Shown piece by piece: positions 23,983 through 31,855 of a DNA stretch of 31,855 bases. Source of the stretch: SIG450 sp045658425 (lineage in GTDB: Bacteria; Bacillota; Clostridia; UMGS1840; HGM11507). The number at the start of each line of letters is the position of its first letter. Within the stretch, counting starts at the first letter, position 1. The DNA lies in the NCBI GenBank assembly GCA_045658425.1, contig JAZOVB010000221.1, forward strand, positions 1 to 31,855. Reading direction: 5' to 3'. The notes under the pieces were generated by a model that worked only from the letters and a program-made list of their open reading frames with translations, was not told the origin of the DNA and made no database searches. Both the position numbers and the translations under genes were made by a program.

Positions 23983-24948
23983 TCATTTCTCAATGGTAAA
24001 ATATGCTTCGTAAATTTCCTTATCATACTGCCCCGATACTTTAAAATCCATTATTTCTTTTTTTATCCTATAATATCCGGGTTTCAATTCTCCGTATAGC
24101 CATTTCCATTCGACTTTTAATTCAGTAATATCATTATTTTTAATTAAATATGCAACAGAATTCCAAGCGAAATCTATCAGAGGATTTGTTTCAACAGGTT
24201 TCCATTCATTTTCTTTAACTGTCTCCAGCAAAAACCAATCACCAGTCTGAAGGCTCCCTGTAAATTTTCCTCCGAACTGCTCAATTTTCAGTGTCATTCC
24301 GGTTGAAGTTACATCATCAGCACAAAGAGAGAGTCCCCATTTGTCATTCAGAATAGGATTAAAATGTGTTACTCCCTTATCTGAATTTAGCACATACTGT
24401 GAACTCAATAAAGGATCATATATATCGTTAAAGGTTACATTTGCATCCTCACTCAAAACAATCAGCTCACTATCAACGACGGCGTTGTTCAGATGTCCTT
24501 TTATGTAATGACAGTATTTCAAGCCATCAAGAACCGCACCATAAGTATCATACTTTCTGAAGATTACCCATTGGCCGTCAATATTAACCTCTTTTGTGAT
24601 ACTTGTTGTATTCTGATAACCGTCAACTTTAAAATTAGCTTCTCCCGATTTAAGCGGAATTTCATTTTCGGAAACCGCCTTTTTGAGTTTTCCGTCCAAA
24701 GTTCCGCAGCGGGGAGTCATTTTACTTACAATTCCCGAATCATAATATAGTTCCCCGTCAACATTGAACATTCTGACAGGCTTTTTTTCCAGCTGTTCCC
24801 CAAACTGTCCTTTTAGCTTGTCGGTGTTTTTGCCAACAATAATCTTTGTAGGACCGTCTGCACCGCCGATTATTCCTACACTTGTACTGGCACAAGCCGT
24901 TAAAATTAAGCTTACTATCACGAAGTAAACAAAAATATATTTTTTCAC
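23983..24948 (-). CDS. Lipoprotein with N-terminal IGGADGPT motif and C-terminal Ig-like domain
   Basis: 321 residues. Signal peptide with lipobox LTAC, lipidated cysteine C19. Right behind it is GIIGGADGPTKIIV (motif IGGADGPT at 27-34), a string I know from the beta subunit of sodium-pumping decarboxylases, here without any membrane domain. The C-terminal third (WKPVETNPLIDFAWNSVAYL, VEWKWLYGELKPGYYRIKK) resembles a bacterial Ig-like domain with the W-x-x-LYG-x-L-x-PG-x-YR pattern. The middle part is unrecognised. Start codon GTG 24948 after AAGGGGA. Overlaps the DUF2500 gene by the ATGA arrangement if that gene starts at 23986. Extracytoplasmic; role unknown. Confidence 0.75.
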   Translation of the reverse strand: MKKYIFVYFVIVSLILTACASTSVGIIGGADGPTKIIVGKNTDKLKGQFGEQLEKKPVRMFNVDGELYYDSGIVSKMTPRCGTLDGKLKKAVSENEIPLKSGEANFKVDGYQNTTSITKEVNIDGQWVIFRKYDTYGAVLDGLKYCHYIKGHLNNAVVDSELIVLSEDANVTFNDIYDPLLSSQYVLNSDKGVTHFNPILNDKWGLSLCADDVTSTGMTLKIEQFGGKFTGSLQTGDWFLLETVKENEWKPVETNPLIDFAWNSVAYLIKNNDITELKVEWKWLYGELKPGYYRIKKEIMDFKVSGQYDKEIYEAYFTIEK

Positions 24949-25020
24949 AACTATAAATCCCCTTTTATATGTCTTTTTATATAAGACATATTATCTTAGA
25001 AAAAGTTCCCTTTTTAATAA

Positions 25021-25059
25021 TTATAAAATAAGATAAGCTGAATTTCAACTTATCTTATT
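25021..25059 (-). terminator. Terminator after the small GT2-like gene
   Basis: Stem AATAAGATAAG / CTTATCTTATT extended by TGAA/TTCA (25027-25059), with TTATTTTAT following on the minus strand. AT-rich and so perhaps weak. Confidence 0.6.
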
Positions 25060-25067
25060 TATTTTAT

Positions 25068-25424
25068 TTATTGATTTTTTACTAACTCTTTTAAAAAGCT
25101 TTCTAAGTCGTATATATACAGAGATTGCTTATCCTTTTGCATAGTTTTTAGTATATTTAAAGTACTATCTTCCGAACCTAAGTCCACAATCGCAACTTTA
25201 CTGCGATATGCACCATTATCATCCTTTAAAGCTTTTAACAATAAACAGTTTACTGTACTTTCTATACTGTTTTCTTCATTTTTCACAGTCATAACGGTAT
25301 ATACTGTTTTATCTTTTAGAATATGCTTATCACCTATGTAGCTCCAGATACCGATAATAGTCATAACCAGACCATAAACTGAAAAGAAGCACACTAAAGC
25401 ACCAAATAGAAACTCTATAAACAT
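25068..25424 (-). CDS. Small membrane-anchored protein resembling a truncated GT2 glycosyltransferase
   Basis: 118 residues: one N-terminal membrane segment (about 5-28), then a short cytoplasmic domain. TVMTVKNEENSIESTVNCLL and KVAIVDLGSEDSTLNIL look like the first two motifs of GT2 glycosyltransferases (V-K-N-E-E and D-x-G-S-x-D-x-T), but the rest of the fold, including the catalytic DXD and base, is absent. Either a remnant, or a small family of its own. Start ATG 25424 lies five bases after GGAGGTG; that RBS lies within the terminator hairpin of the preceding operon. Product function unknown. Confidence 0.7.
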   Translation of the reverse strand: MFIEFLFGALVCFFSVYGLVMTIIGIWSYIGDKHILKDKTVYTVMTVKNEENSIESTVNCLLLKALKDDNGAYRSKVAIVDLGSEDSTLNILKTMQKDKQSLYIYDLESFLKELVKNQ

Positions 25425-25462
25425 AAAAACACCTCCATATTCCATTATATGAAGGTGTTTTT
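25425..25462 (-). terminator. Terminator hairpin of the ABC operon that also contains the next gene's RBS
   Basis: Stem pairing 25447-25462 with 25425-25440 (minus-strand arms AAACACCTTCATAT and ATATGGAGGTGTTT, one G-T pair, six-base loop), starting right behind the ATPase gene stop and followed by five T up to the next ATG. The 3' arm holds GGAGGTG, the RBS of the gene at 25424. Confidence 0.8.
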
Positions 25463-25464
25463 TA

Positions 25465-26208
25465 TCAGGTTACGCGCTTTAAGAACTGTTTTGTTCTTTC
25501 ATTTTTAGGATTATCTATAACTTCCTGTGGAGTTCCCTCTTCAATTATATAACCGCCATCCATAAAAATAACACGGGTGGCTACTTCTCTTGCAAAAGCA
25601 ATTTCATGAGTGACAACAATCATGGTATTTTTCTCTTTAGCAAGATTGGTCATAACATTTAAAACTTCGCCTGTAAGTTCAGGGTCAAGAGCACTTGTAG
25701 GCTCATCAAACAGAAGCAATTTAGGATTCATTGCAAGTGCTCTTGCAATTGCAACTCTTTGCTGTTGCCCTCCAGATAACTGTGACGGATATGCAGAGCT
25801 TTTATCAGCAAGACCAACATTCAATAGTAATTCTTTTGCGTATTGGGTAGCTTCTTCCTTTGGTACATTATTAACTACCATTGGTGCATCAATTATATTA
25901 TCAAGAACTGATTTATGCGGGAAAAGATTAAATTGCTGAAAAACCATCCCCATATTTTTAAGTAGAGGACGTAATTCTTTATCGCTTTTATACACTCCGT
26001 TTTCGGCAATAGAGTCTTCAAATAAATAAATATTTCCGTCATCTATTTTTTCAAGCTTATTAAGACATCTTAAAAATGTACTTTTGCCTGAACCGGAAGG
26101 ACCGATGATGGCAATTATTTCGCCCTCGGAAACAGTTATATCTATACCTTTTAATACTTCAAGTTTTCCAAATTTCTTTTTAATATTTTCTGCTCTTAAA
26201 ATAGTCAT
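25465..26208 (-). CDS. Polar amino acid ABC transporter, ATP-binding protein
   Basis: 247 residues, GlnQ/HisP class. Walker A GPSGSGKST at 36-44, Q-loop FQQFNLFPHKS from 90, signature LSGGQQQRVAIARAL from 144, Walker B LLLFDEPTSALDPE from 164, switch histidine H201 in VVTHEIAFARE. It energises uptake with the permease 14 bases upstream and the lipoprotein receptor before that. RBS GGAGGGG precedes ATG 26208. Which amino acid is carried cannot be told from this subunit. Confidence 0.95.
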   Translation of the reverse strand: MTILRAENIKKKFGKLEVLKGIDITVSEGEIIAIIGPSGSGKSTFLRCLNKLEKIDDGNIYLFEDSIAENGVYKSDKELRPLLKNMGMVFQQFNLFPHKSVLDNIIDAPMVVNNVPKEEATQYAKELLLNVGLADKSSAYPSQLSGGQQQRVAIARALAMNPKLLLFDEPTSALDPELTGEVLNVMTNLAKEKNTMIVVTHEIAFAREVATRVIFMDGGYIIEEGTPQEVIDNPKNERTKQFLKRVT

Positions 26209-26222
26209 TGTTTCCCCTCCTT

Positions 26223-26867
26223 TTACTGATAATAGTCAAGTTTCTTCTCAATATAATTGAAAATAACCGTAACTATGCCGCACAAAATCAGGTAAAACAA
26301 TCCGGAATAGAACAATGGCCACAAAATATGTTCACTGTTCATCATTCTTTTTGCATTCCAGGTTATTTCATATATCATAATTGTATTAGCCAAAGATGTA
26401 TCCTTGATTAAAGTTAAGAATTCATTTCCCATAGGGGGAATAATTCTTTTTATGACCTGAGGGAGAATTATTCGCATAAAAATCTGAATTTTAGTATATC
26501 CAAGTACCGTTCCTGCCTCATATTGTCCTTTGGAAATACTCTCTATACCGCCTCTGAAAATTTCAGCAAAATAACAGGCATAGTTAAGAACAAATGCTAT
26601 AATCACAGCAAGAAACATATCCATTCCCATAATCCCCATAAGACCGGGACCTAAACCGAATATAATAAGTTGCAGCATAAGCGGCGTTCCTCTGATAACC
26701 CATATAAGCATTTTCAAAGGTATTTTTATAATTTTAAATTTACTCATTGCCCCAAGAGATATTAACAGCCCTAAAGGAAGAGCCATCAGTAATGTCAGGG
26801 AAAAAATTTTCATCGTAGTTCCCAAACCCTCGAGCAAACTCATTGTAACCTTAATAAATAATTGCAT
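26223..26867 (-). CDS. Polar amino acid ABC transporter, permease
   Basis: 214 residues with about five membrane segments, His/Glu/Gln/Arg-type permease. Family text: the N-terminal GLGTTMKIFSLTLLMALPLGL, VIRGTPLMLQLII, AEIFRGGIESISKGQYEAG and the EAA-type coupling loop around AGTVLGYTKIQIFMRIILPQ. A single permease gene, so it likely works as a homodimer. RBS AAAAAGGTG precedes ATG 26867. It is separated from the receptor gene by a hairpin that should reduce its expression. Confidence 0.94.
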   Translation of the reverse strand: MQLFIKVTMSLLEGLGTTMKIFSLTLLMALPLGLLISLGAMSKFKIIKIPLKMLIWVIRGTPLMLQLIIFGLGPGLMGIMGMDMFLAVIIAFVLNYACYFAEIFRGGIESISKGQYEAGTVLGYTKIQIFMRIILPQVIKRIIPPMGNEFLTLIKDTSLANTIMIYEITWNAKRMMNSEHILWPLFYSGLFYLILCGIVTVIFNYIEKKLDYYQ

Positions 26868-26891
26868 ATTTACACCTTTTTATAACTTATT

Positions 26892-26918
26892 AAAAAGGCA
26901 GATAAAATCTGCCTTTTT
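26892..26918 (-). terminator. Hairpin between receptor and permease genes (partial terminator)
   Basis: Eleven-pair stem AAAAAGGCAGA / TCTGCCTTTTT, loop TTTTA, ending in five T on the minus strand. As no promoter is evident between it and the permease, it probably acts as a leaky terminator that gives more receptor than transporter. Confidence 0.8.
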
Positions 26919-26946
26919 AAATGATTTTATAATTTTAATAACTTTA

Positions 26947-27696
26947 TTATAAAGCAAGAGTTAAATTATATTTCTTAGCTAATTCATCTAATTTGCCTTC
27001 ATTAGCAAGTTCTTCAATAGCCTTGTTAACAGAATCTAAAAGTTCTGTGTCTTCAAGTCTGAAGCCAATACCATATTCTTCAGTTGTAAGTTCGATTGCA
27101 TATCCATACTTTTCATAGCTTGTGCCTTCTGCTGTTGATGCCTGCGCCATTGTAATATCGATAACACAAGCGTCTGCCTGACCACCTGCAACAGCAAGTA
27201 AAGCATCTGTCTGAGCAGCAACAGGGGTATATTTTTCATCTAAACCATTATCTTTAATTGCAGCTTCACCTGCTGAACCGGCTTCAGCGGCAAATTTCAA
27301 GCCTTTAAGACTTGCAGCATCTTTATATGTATCTAATTTGTCTTTTGCCATTACAACAACCTGAGCATTTTTTACATAAGCAGTAGACACAGCACAGTTC
27401 TTTTTAACTTCATCAGAAATTGTCATACCATTCCAGATACAATCAATCTGACCAGCGTCAAGTGTTGGGAACTTTGTATCCCAGTTGATTTCGATAAATT
27501 CAGGTGTCTTACCCAATTTTTCGCAAACAGCTTCTGCAAACTCTGTATCAAAGCCTGTAAGTTTACCATCTGCATCAAGGAAGTTCATGGGTTCATAAAT
27601 TGTGTAACCAATCTTAAATGTTTCATCATTTTTAGCACAACCTGCAAAAGCAAAAACCATAATAACCGCTAAAAGTAATGCAATAATTTTTTTCAT
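26947..27696 (-). CDS. Amino acid ABC transporter, substrate-binding lipoprotein
   Basis: 249 residues. Signal peptide and lipobox AFAGC, lipidated C20. Family 3 solute-binding fold: FKIGYTIYEPMNFLDADGKLT, GFDTEFAEAVCEKLG, IEINWDTKFPTLDAGQIDCI, WNGMTISDEVKKN, then LKGLKFAAEAGSAGEAAI and ADACVIDITMAQ, and YGIGFRLEDTELLDSVNKAI. The chosen start at ATG 27696 (AGAGG upstream) gives a normal signal peptide; the frame is open to 27744 but that adds a charged extension across the transcription start region. First gene of the transporter operon. Confidence 0.95.
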   Translation of the reverse strand: MKKIIALLLAVIMVFAFAGCAKNDETFKIGYTIYEPMNFLDADGKLTGFDTEFAEAVCEKLGKTPEFIEINWDTKFPTLDAGQIDCIWNGMTISDEVKKNCAVSTAYVKNAQVVVMAKDKLDTYKDAASLKGLKFAAEAGSAGEAAIKDNGLDEKYTPVAAQTDALLAVAGGQADACVIDITMAQASTAEGTSYEKYGYAIELTTEEYGIGFRLEDTELLDSVNKAIEELANEGKLDELAKKYNLTLAL

Positions 27697-27729
27697 TTTT
27701 AAAAACCTCTTTTCATATTTTATGATACT

Positions 27730-27758
27730 ATTATACTTTATCAATTTAGCAAAGTAAA
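27730..27758 (-). promoter_or_regulatory. Sigma-A promoter of the amino acid transporter operon
   Basis: Minus-strand TTTACT (27753-27758), 17-base spacer, perfect TATAAT (27730-27735). No T-box, L-box or other known leader is seen in the short 5' region. Confidence 0.8.
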
Positions 27759-27787
27759 GTGTTTTTTTGTTTTTTTATAAAGTTTGT

Positions 27788-27828
27788 GAAAAATGCACAA
27801 ACCCATTTATTTAGGTTTGTGCATTTTA
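27788..27828 (-). terminator. Intrinsic terminator after ligA
   Basis: Stem AAAATGCACAAACC / GGGTTTGTGCATTTTT with a loop of about nine bases, directly behind the ligA stop and with a T tract on the minus strand. Confidence 0.88.
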
Positions 27829-29811
27829 TTATTTAATCATATTAAGAAACTCTTCTTCTGAAATAATAGCAATTCCAAGCTGATTAGCCTTATCAAGTTT
27901 GCTTCCGGCATCGCTTCCTGCAAGAACAAAATCGGTTTTTTTGGATACTGATGATGACGTTTTCCCTCCGTAGCTTTCTATAAGCTTACTTGCTTCATCT
28001 CTTTTTAAAGTAGGCAAAGTACCTGTTAATACGAAAACCTTTCCGTTAAATCTGTCTTCAACTGTATTCTCTTCCGATTGCATATTAACACCTGCATTTT
28101 TCAGCTTTTCTATAAGAACTAAATTTGCTTCATCCCTGAAAAATTCTATAATACTTGCAGCAACTTTTTGTCCTATATCATCTATTTCAACAAGAGTGTC
28201 AAAATCGGCTGAAATAAAAGCATCCATCGTTTTTAGCTCTTTAGCAAGATTTTTAGCAGTTTTAGCTCCCACAAATCTTATTCCAAGTCCAAATATCAGT
28301 TTGGACAAATCGTTATTTTTGGATTTTTCAATGGCTGTTATAATATTTTCTGCCGATTTGTCCCCCATTCGTTCCAGACCGGATATATCTTCCGCTTTTA
28401 AATAATATAAATCCGAAAAAGAACTTATAAGCCCATTATCAATAAGAGCTGCCACAACAGCAGGTCCCATACCGTCAATATCCATTGCATCACGGGAAGC
28501 AAAATGAATAATAGTTCTCAAAAGCTGAGCAGGACAAGAAGAGTTTATACACCGCGTTGCTGCTTCTTCACTGTTACGGAATGTTTTTTCACCGCAAACA
28601 GGACAAGTATCCGGCATAACATATACTGAACTGTTTTCAGGTCGTTTTTCTTTTACGGATGATACCACTTCAGGTATAATATCTCCTGCTTTTCTTACTA
28701 TAACGGTATCACCAATTCTGATATCCTTATTAAGAATATTATCAATATTATGAAGAGTTGCTTTTCTGACAGTTGTACCCGCTAATCGAACCGGCTCTAA
28801 AATTGCATTAGGAGTCAGAACACCTGTTCTTCCAACCTGAACAGCAATATCCAAAAGCTTGGTTTCCTTTTCTTCAGCCGGAAATTTATAGGCAACAGCC
28901 CATCGAGGTGTTTTTGCGGTACTTCCGAGTTTTTTTCTTTGTTCAAGTGAATTAAGCTTAACAACCACACCGTCAATCTCAAAAGGAAGACTACCTCTTA
29001 AATCACTTATTTCAAGTATTCTTTCATAAACTTTATCTATGCTATCTATAACTTTATAAAAAGGAACTACTTTAAAGCCACATTTTTCCATATACTGTAA
29101 AGTTTCAAAATGAGTAGAGAAATTTACCCCTTCTCCTTTTTGTATATTAAAAGCAAACATCGAAAGCTTACGTTGAGCTGTAATTTTACTGTCAAGCTGC
29201 CTTAAGGAACCTGCTGCAGCATTTCTTGGATTGGCAAATAGCTTTTGTCCATATATTTCCTGAAGCTCATTAAGTTCATTAAACACCTGGGTGCTCATAT
29301 AAACTTCTCCTCTTACCTCTAGTTCTTCTGTTTTTAAGGTTAATACATCAGGAATATCAGATATAGTTTTTAAATTTTCAGTAACATCTTCACCTGTAAC
29401 ACCGTCTCCTCTTGTAGAACCTCTTAAAAGCATACCATTTTCATATTCAACCGATACCGAAAGACCGTCAATCTTAAGCTCTACTACATACTCATATTTT
29501 TCATCAAGTGAGTTTTTTATTCGGTTATCAAATTCTATGAGTTCCTCTTTGGAGAAAACATCCTGCAAACTTTCCATAGGAATAGAGTGAACAACAGGAC
29601 TGAATTTTGACGAAGCTTTCCCACCCACATGATTAGTTGGTGATTTTTCAGATTTATACTCAGGAAACTGTTTTTCCAAATCCTCAAGCTCTCTTAAAAG
29701 CTTATCATATTCCATATCACTTATTTCAGGCGAATCATTATTATAATATAAATTATTGTGATATTCCAAAATCTTTTCAAGTTCTCTTATTCTGGCTTCA
29801 AAAAAATCCAT
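27829..29811 (-). CDS. ligA: NAD-dependent DNA ligase
   Basis: Seals nicks using NAD; 660 residues, normal. N-terminal Ia domain (YYNNDSPEISDMEYDKL), adenylation motif K113-I-D-G (ELKIDGLSVSVEY), LRGSTRGDGVTGEDVTEN, NPRNAAAGSLRQLD, FEIDGVVVKL, OB fold with VQVGRTGVLTPNA, a four-cysteine zinc finger (CPVCGEKTF...CINSSCPAQ), helix-hairpin-helix region (GMGPAVVAALIDNGL, IDDIGQKVAASI) and a C-terminal BRCT domain (GKVFVLTGTLPTLKRDEA). All domains complete. RBS AAGGAG precedes ATG 29811; the preceding holA stop is 12 bases upstream. Confidence 0.98.
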   Translation of the reverse strand: MDFFEARIRELEKILEYHNNLYYNNDSPEISDMEYDKLLRELEDLEKQFPEYKSEKSPTNHVGGKASSKFSPVVHSIPMESLQDVFSKEELIEFDNRIKNSLDEKYEYVVELKIDGLSVSVEYENGMLLRGSTRGDGVTGEDVTENLKTISDIPDVLTLKTEELEVRGEVYMSTQVFNELNELQEIYGQKLFANPRNAAAGSLRQLDSKITAQRKLSMFAFNIQKGEGVNFSTHFETLQYMEKCGFKVVPFYKVIDSIDKVYERILEISDLRGSLPFEIDGVVVKLNSLEQRKKLGSTAKTPRWAVAYKFPAEEKETKLLDIAVQVGRTGVLTPNAILEPVRLAGTTVRKATLHNIDNILNKDIRIGDTVIVRKAGDIIPEVVSSVKEKRPENSSVYVMPDTCPVCGEKTFRNSEEAATRCINSSCPAQLLRTIIHFASRDAMDIDGMGPAVVAALIDNGLISSFSDLYYLKAEDISGLERMGDKSAENIITAIEKSKNNDLSKLIFGLGIRFVGAKTAKNLAKELKTMDAFISADFDTLVEIDDIGQKVAASIIEFFRDEANLVLIEKLKNAGVNMQSEENTVEDRFNGKVFVLTGTLPTLKRDEASKLIESYGGKTSSSVSKKTDFVLAGSDAGSKLDKANQLGIAIISEEEFLNMIK

Positions 29812-29823
29812 ATTTTTCTCCTT

Positions 29824-30837
29824 TTAAGCAACAGCTATTATTTGTTCAATTGCATAATACGGGTCAGTAAGACCTACTTTTATTTTTCTGTCAAGCTCTT
29901 CTAAAAGTATAATGATTTCCTGAATTTTATCAAGACTTAATTTTCCTTGCTGTCTTAAATATTTATTGATAAGAAAAGCTCGTCCGTTAAGCTTTAAATC
30001 AGATACAGTTACTTCACTTGGAATTCGTGCATTATTATTGCAAATAACAACATACATATTAACAAAATGCTCACATACCAAAGAAAAAATCTGCCCTGCA
30101 GGATGCTGTTGTTTCAAAAGCTTAAGATCTGTAAGAATATCATATGCAGTTTTTTTGTCTTTATTTATTATAGCATCCGATAACTGAAACACTCTGTCCT
30201 CAATAGTTTTTTTAACCAGAAGGTCAATAACCTCACGGGTAACCTCTTCCCTGTCATTAAGATAAGCACATATAACCTCAACTTCTCTTAACACACTATT
30301 AACAGAGGGTTCACATATAGATATAAGATATTTAAGGTCTTCTCGTCTTATTCTTTTTTGATTTTTGGAAAACTGACGGTTTATAAAAACCATCATATCC
30401 TCCATTTCTATTCTTGCACATTCTACATCTACACCATTTTTCTGCACCAGCTTCAACATAGGTTTAGATATTTTCTTTGAATCACGCTCTTTTTCTTTAA
30501 TTATGACAACGGTATACTCAGGAATATTATCAAGAATATCATTTAAGGCTTCCTTAAAATCTTTTTTTACTGAGGTGGAAACAACATTTATTTCATTTAA
30601 AAGAACTATTTTATATTCACACATCATAGGTGCAGCTTCAACAGCCTCGGATAATTCATTTTTTGAAGGCACTTCGTCAAACTGAGTAAAATTTATACCA
30701 AGCATATCGTTTTCAAGCACTATGCTTTTGATTTTTTCTATATATGTATCCTTGATATAATCTTCTTCACCATAGAAAAGATATAAGTTATCGATATGTC
30801 CTTCGTTTAATCTTTTTCCAAGTTCTTTTGATTTCAT
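29824..30837 (-). CDS. holA: DNA polymerase III delta subunit (clamp loader)
   Basis: 337 residues, typical for Firmicutes HolA (YqeN). N-terminal YLFYGEEDYIKDTYIEKI, a degenerate AAA fold without Walker A as expected for delta, KIVLLNEINV, and the C-terminal collar domain with LKLLKQQHPAGQIFSLVCEH. Its start overlaps the comEC stop by four bases (ATGA), and comEC-holA order is conserved in Firmicutes. Here ligA follows, not the usual rpsT. RBS AAAGGATAAG before ATG 30837. Confidence 0.92.
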   Translation of the reverse strand: MKSKELGKRLNEGHIDNLYLFYGEEDYIKDTYIEKIKSIVLENDMLGINFTQFDEVPSKNELSEAVEAAPMMCEYKIVLLNEINVVSTSVKKDFKEALNDILDNIPEYTVVIIKEKERDSKKISKPMLKLVQKNGVDVECARIEMEDMMVFINRQFSKNQKRIRREDLKYLISICEPSVNSVLREVEVICAYLNDREEVTREVIDLLVKKTIEDRVFQLSDAIINKDKKTAYDILTDLKLLKQQHPAGQIFSLVCEHFVNMYVVICNNNARIPSEVTVSDLKLNGRAFLINKYLRQQGKLSLDKIQEIIILLEELDRKIKVGLTDPYYAIEQIIAVA

Positions 30838-31855
30838 ATTCTTATCCTTTCAATCTCATCTTCAAAACAATTTAAAACATTATTACATTCTTTGTATTCA
30901 TCCAGAGAATAGTAGTTAAGTACATACTTGGTATCAGCATCAAGAGAGTTTATATTTTCACCCGGAAATACTATTTTCTTATTTTTAACACTAACTCCCA
31001 CTGCAAAAATATTATACTCGTCTACGGGTTTAAGTGTCAAGCTCAAATCGCCCAAAGATATATTTTCTTCCTCGCATACCGGAATTATTTCACCACAGTT
31101 TACAGATATATTGTTAATAAAATATTCACTATCATAAAATATCCGGGGCAGATATACTTTATCTGCGTATAAGGAATTATCAATAAAATATTTTACATCC
31201 ATTTCTCCGAATGCAATGTAGACATCAAATTTCTTATTATATTTATCAAGTAAATCATAAATACTGTTTTTATTGATACCGCTTGAATTTATAAACAAAG
31301 TGGTATCCTTATATTCGATAACTGCTTTACCACTTTCTCTACCACAGGCAACATAAAGTGTAGAATAAGGAGAAAGTATACTGTCAAGCGGATAAAATAT
31401 ATTTACTGAGAAAAATATAATCAAAACTGATGATAAAATTATTTTCTTATATTTTGAAATATCAGATGCAATAAGGAACAATGCAATAAAATATAAGCAG
31501 ATATAAAATTTTTCTATACTCAGAGTACCAAAATAAGAATACTTGAATTTACTTAAAGTTGTTATCACAAACACAAGAAATTTTGTAATAATATCTAAAG
31601 GAACAGCTATAAATTGCCCTAATGTAATCCACATCATTGATATTCCGCTCACTATTATTGAGTATATCATAATAACTGTGATTAACGGCACGGTAATAAT
31701 ATTGGCAAAAACGGATAATGTAGGCAATCCTTTAAAGTAATATATCACAATTGGCAATGTAGTTATACCGGCAGATATAGTTACAGAAATCACATCTGCT
31801 ATTTTTCGTGGTATTCTATTAATTTTTGAACTTATTTTCTTTGTATATATAAGAA
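30834..31855 (-). CDS. comEC: ComEC/Rec2 DNA-uptake channel protein, C-terminal part
   Basis: About 340 residues of the C-terminal part; the frame is still open at the window edge with no start needed inside it (the reading frame goes on through SSKINRIPRKIADVISVTIS). The first half has membrane segments of the competence channel domain (SAGITTLPIVIYYFKGLPTL, ANIITVPLITVIMIYSIIV). The last 170 residues take the place of the usual metallo-beta-lactamase domain but lack the metal-binding residues: the DVGQGD-type start reads LYVACGRESG, and no H-x-H-x-D-H is seen (IAFGEMDVKYF). Identity rests on the membrane motifs and the position before holA. Confidence 0.85.
   Translation of the reverse strand, partial: LIYTKKISSKINRIPRKIADVISVTISAGITTLPIVIYYFKGLPTLSVFANIITVPLITVIMIYSIIVSGISMMWITLGQFIAVPLDIITKFLVFVITTLSKFKYSYFGTLSIEKFYICLYFIALFLIASDISKYKKIILSSVLIIFFSVNIFYPLDSILSPYSTLYVACGRESGKAVIEYKDTTLFINSSGINKNSIYDLLDKYNKKFDVYIAFGEMDVKYFIDNSLYADKVYLPRIFYDSEYFINNISVNCGEIIPVCEEENISLGDLSLTLKPVDEYNIFAVGVSVKNKKIVFPGENINSLDADTKYVLNYYSLDEYKECNNVLNCFEDEIERIRI

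Overview
This window is about 32 kb of a low-GC Firmicutes chromosome, most likely an anaerobic, endospore-forming member of the Clostridia. The pointers are AT-rich sequence with strong AGGAGG-type ribosome binding sites, sigma-A promoters close to TTGACA-17-TATAAT, a T-box riboswitch, a cotJABC spore-coat operon, a ferredoxin-dependent indolepyruvate oxidoreductase, and several small lipoproteins. I see no insertion sequence, prophage or CRISPR array. Most genes lie on the minus strand; the exceptions are one regulator/ABC-transporter cassette and one tRNA.

Layout: (1) 1-509, 5' part of rpsB with a structured leader and promoter. (2) 715-11002, a minus-strand run uvrB-uvrA-sanA-like-yqxD-membrane protein-alaS-hinT, ending in a terminator. 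(3) 11162-12079, a PflX-type radical SAM activase. (4) 12354-15308 (+), a YtrA-type GntR repressor, an ABC ATPase and a permease, behind a promoter with a perfect palindromic operator. (5) 15349-17103, paaK and a tandem-ACT protein with their own promoter. (6) 17229-18263, cotJA-cotJB-cotJC. (7) 18394-22352, acyl-CoA ligase, iorA, iorB, preceded by a T-box leader (22394-22661). (8) 22849-22925 (+), initiator tRNA-fMet. (9) 22987-24948, two lipoproteins and a DUF2500 protein. (10) 25068-27696, a polar amino acid ABC transporter followed by a small membrane protein resembling part of a GT2 glycosyltransferase. (11) 27829-31855, ligA, holA and the 3' part of comEC.

The most interesting unit is region 7. 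The T-box leader has a specifier that reads most naturally as UAC (tyrosine), and it controls an acyl-CoA ligase plus indolepyruvate:ferredoxin oxidoreductase. T-boxes switch genes on when the cognate tRNA is uncharged. That makes little sense for amino acid breakdown but fits a biosynthetic use: an arylacetate is activated to arylacetyl-CoA, reductively carboxylated to arylpyruvate, then transaminated to the aromatic amino acid. The nearby paaK-ACT pair supplies a second arylacetate-CoA ligase and a probable amino acid sensor. The direction of flux and the substrate are inference; the leader and the enzymes are visible in the sequence.
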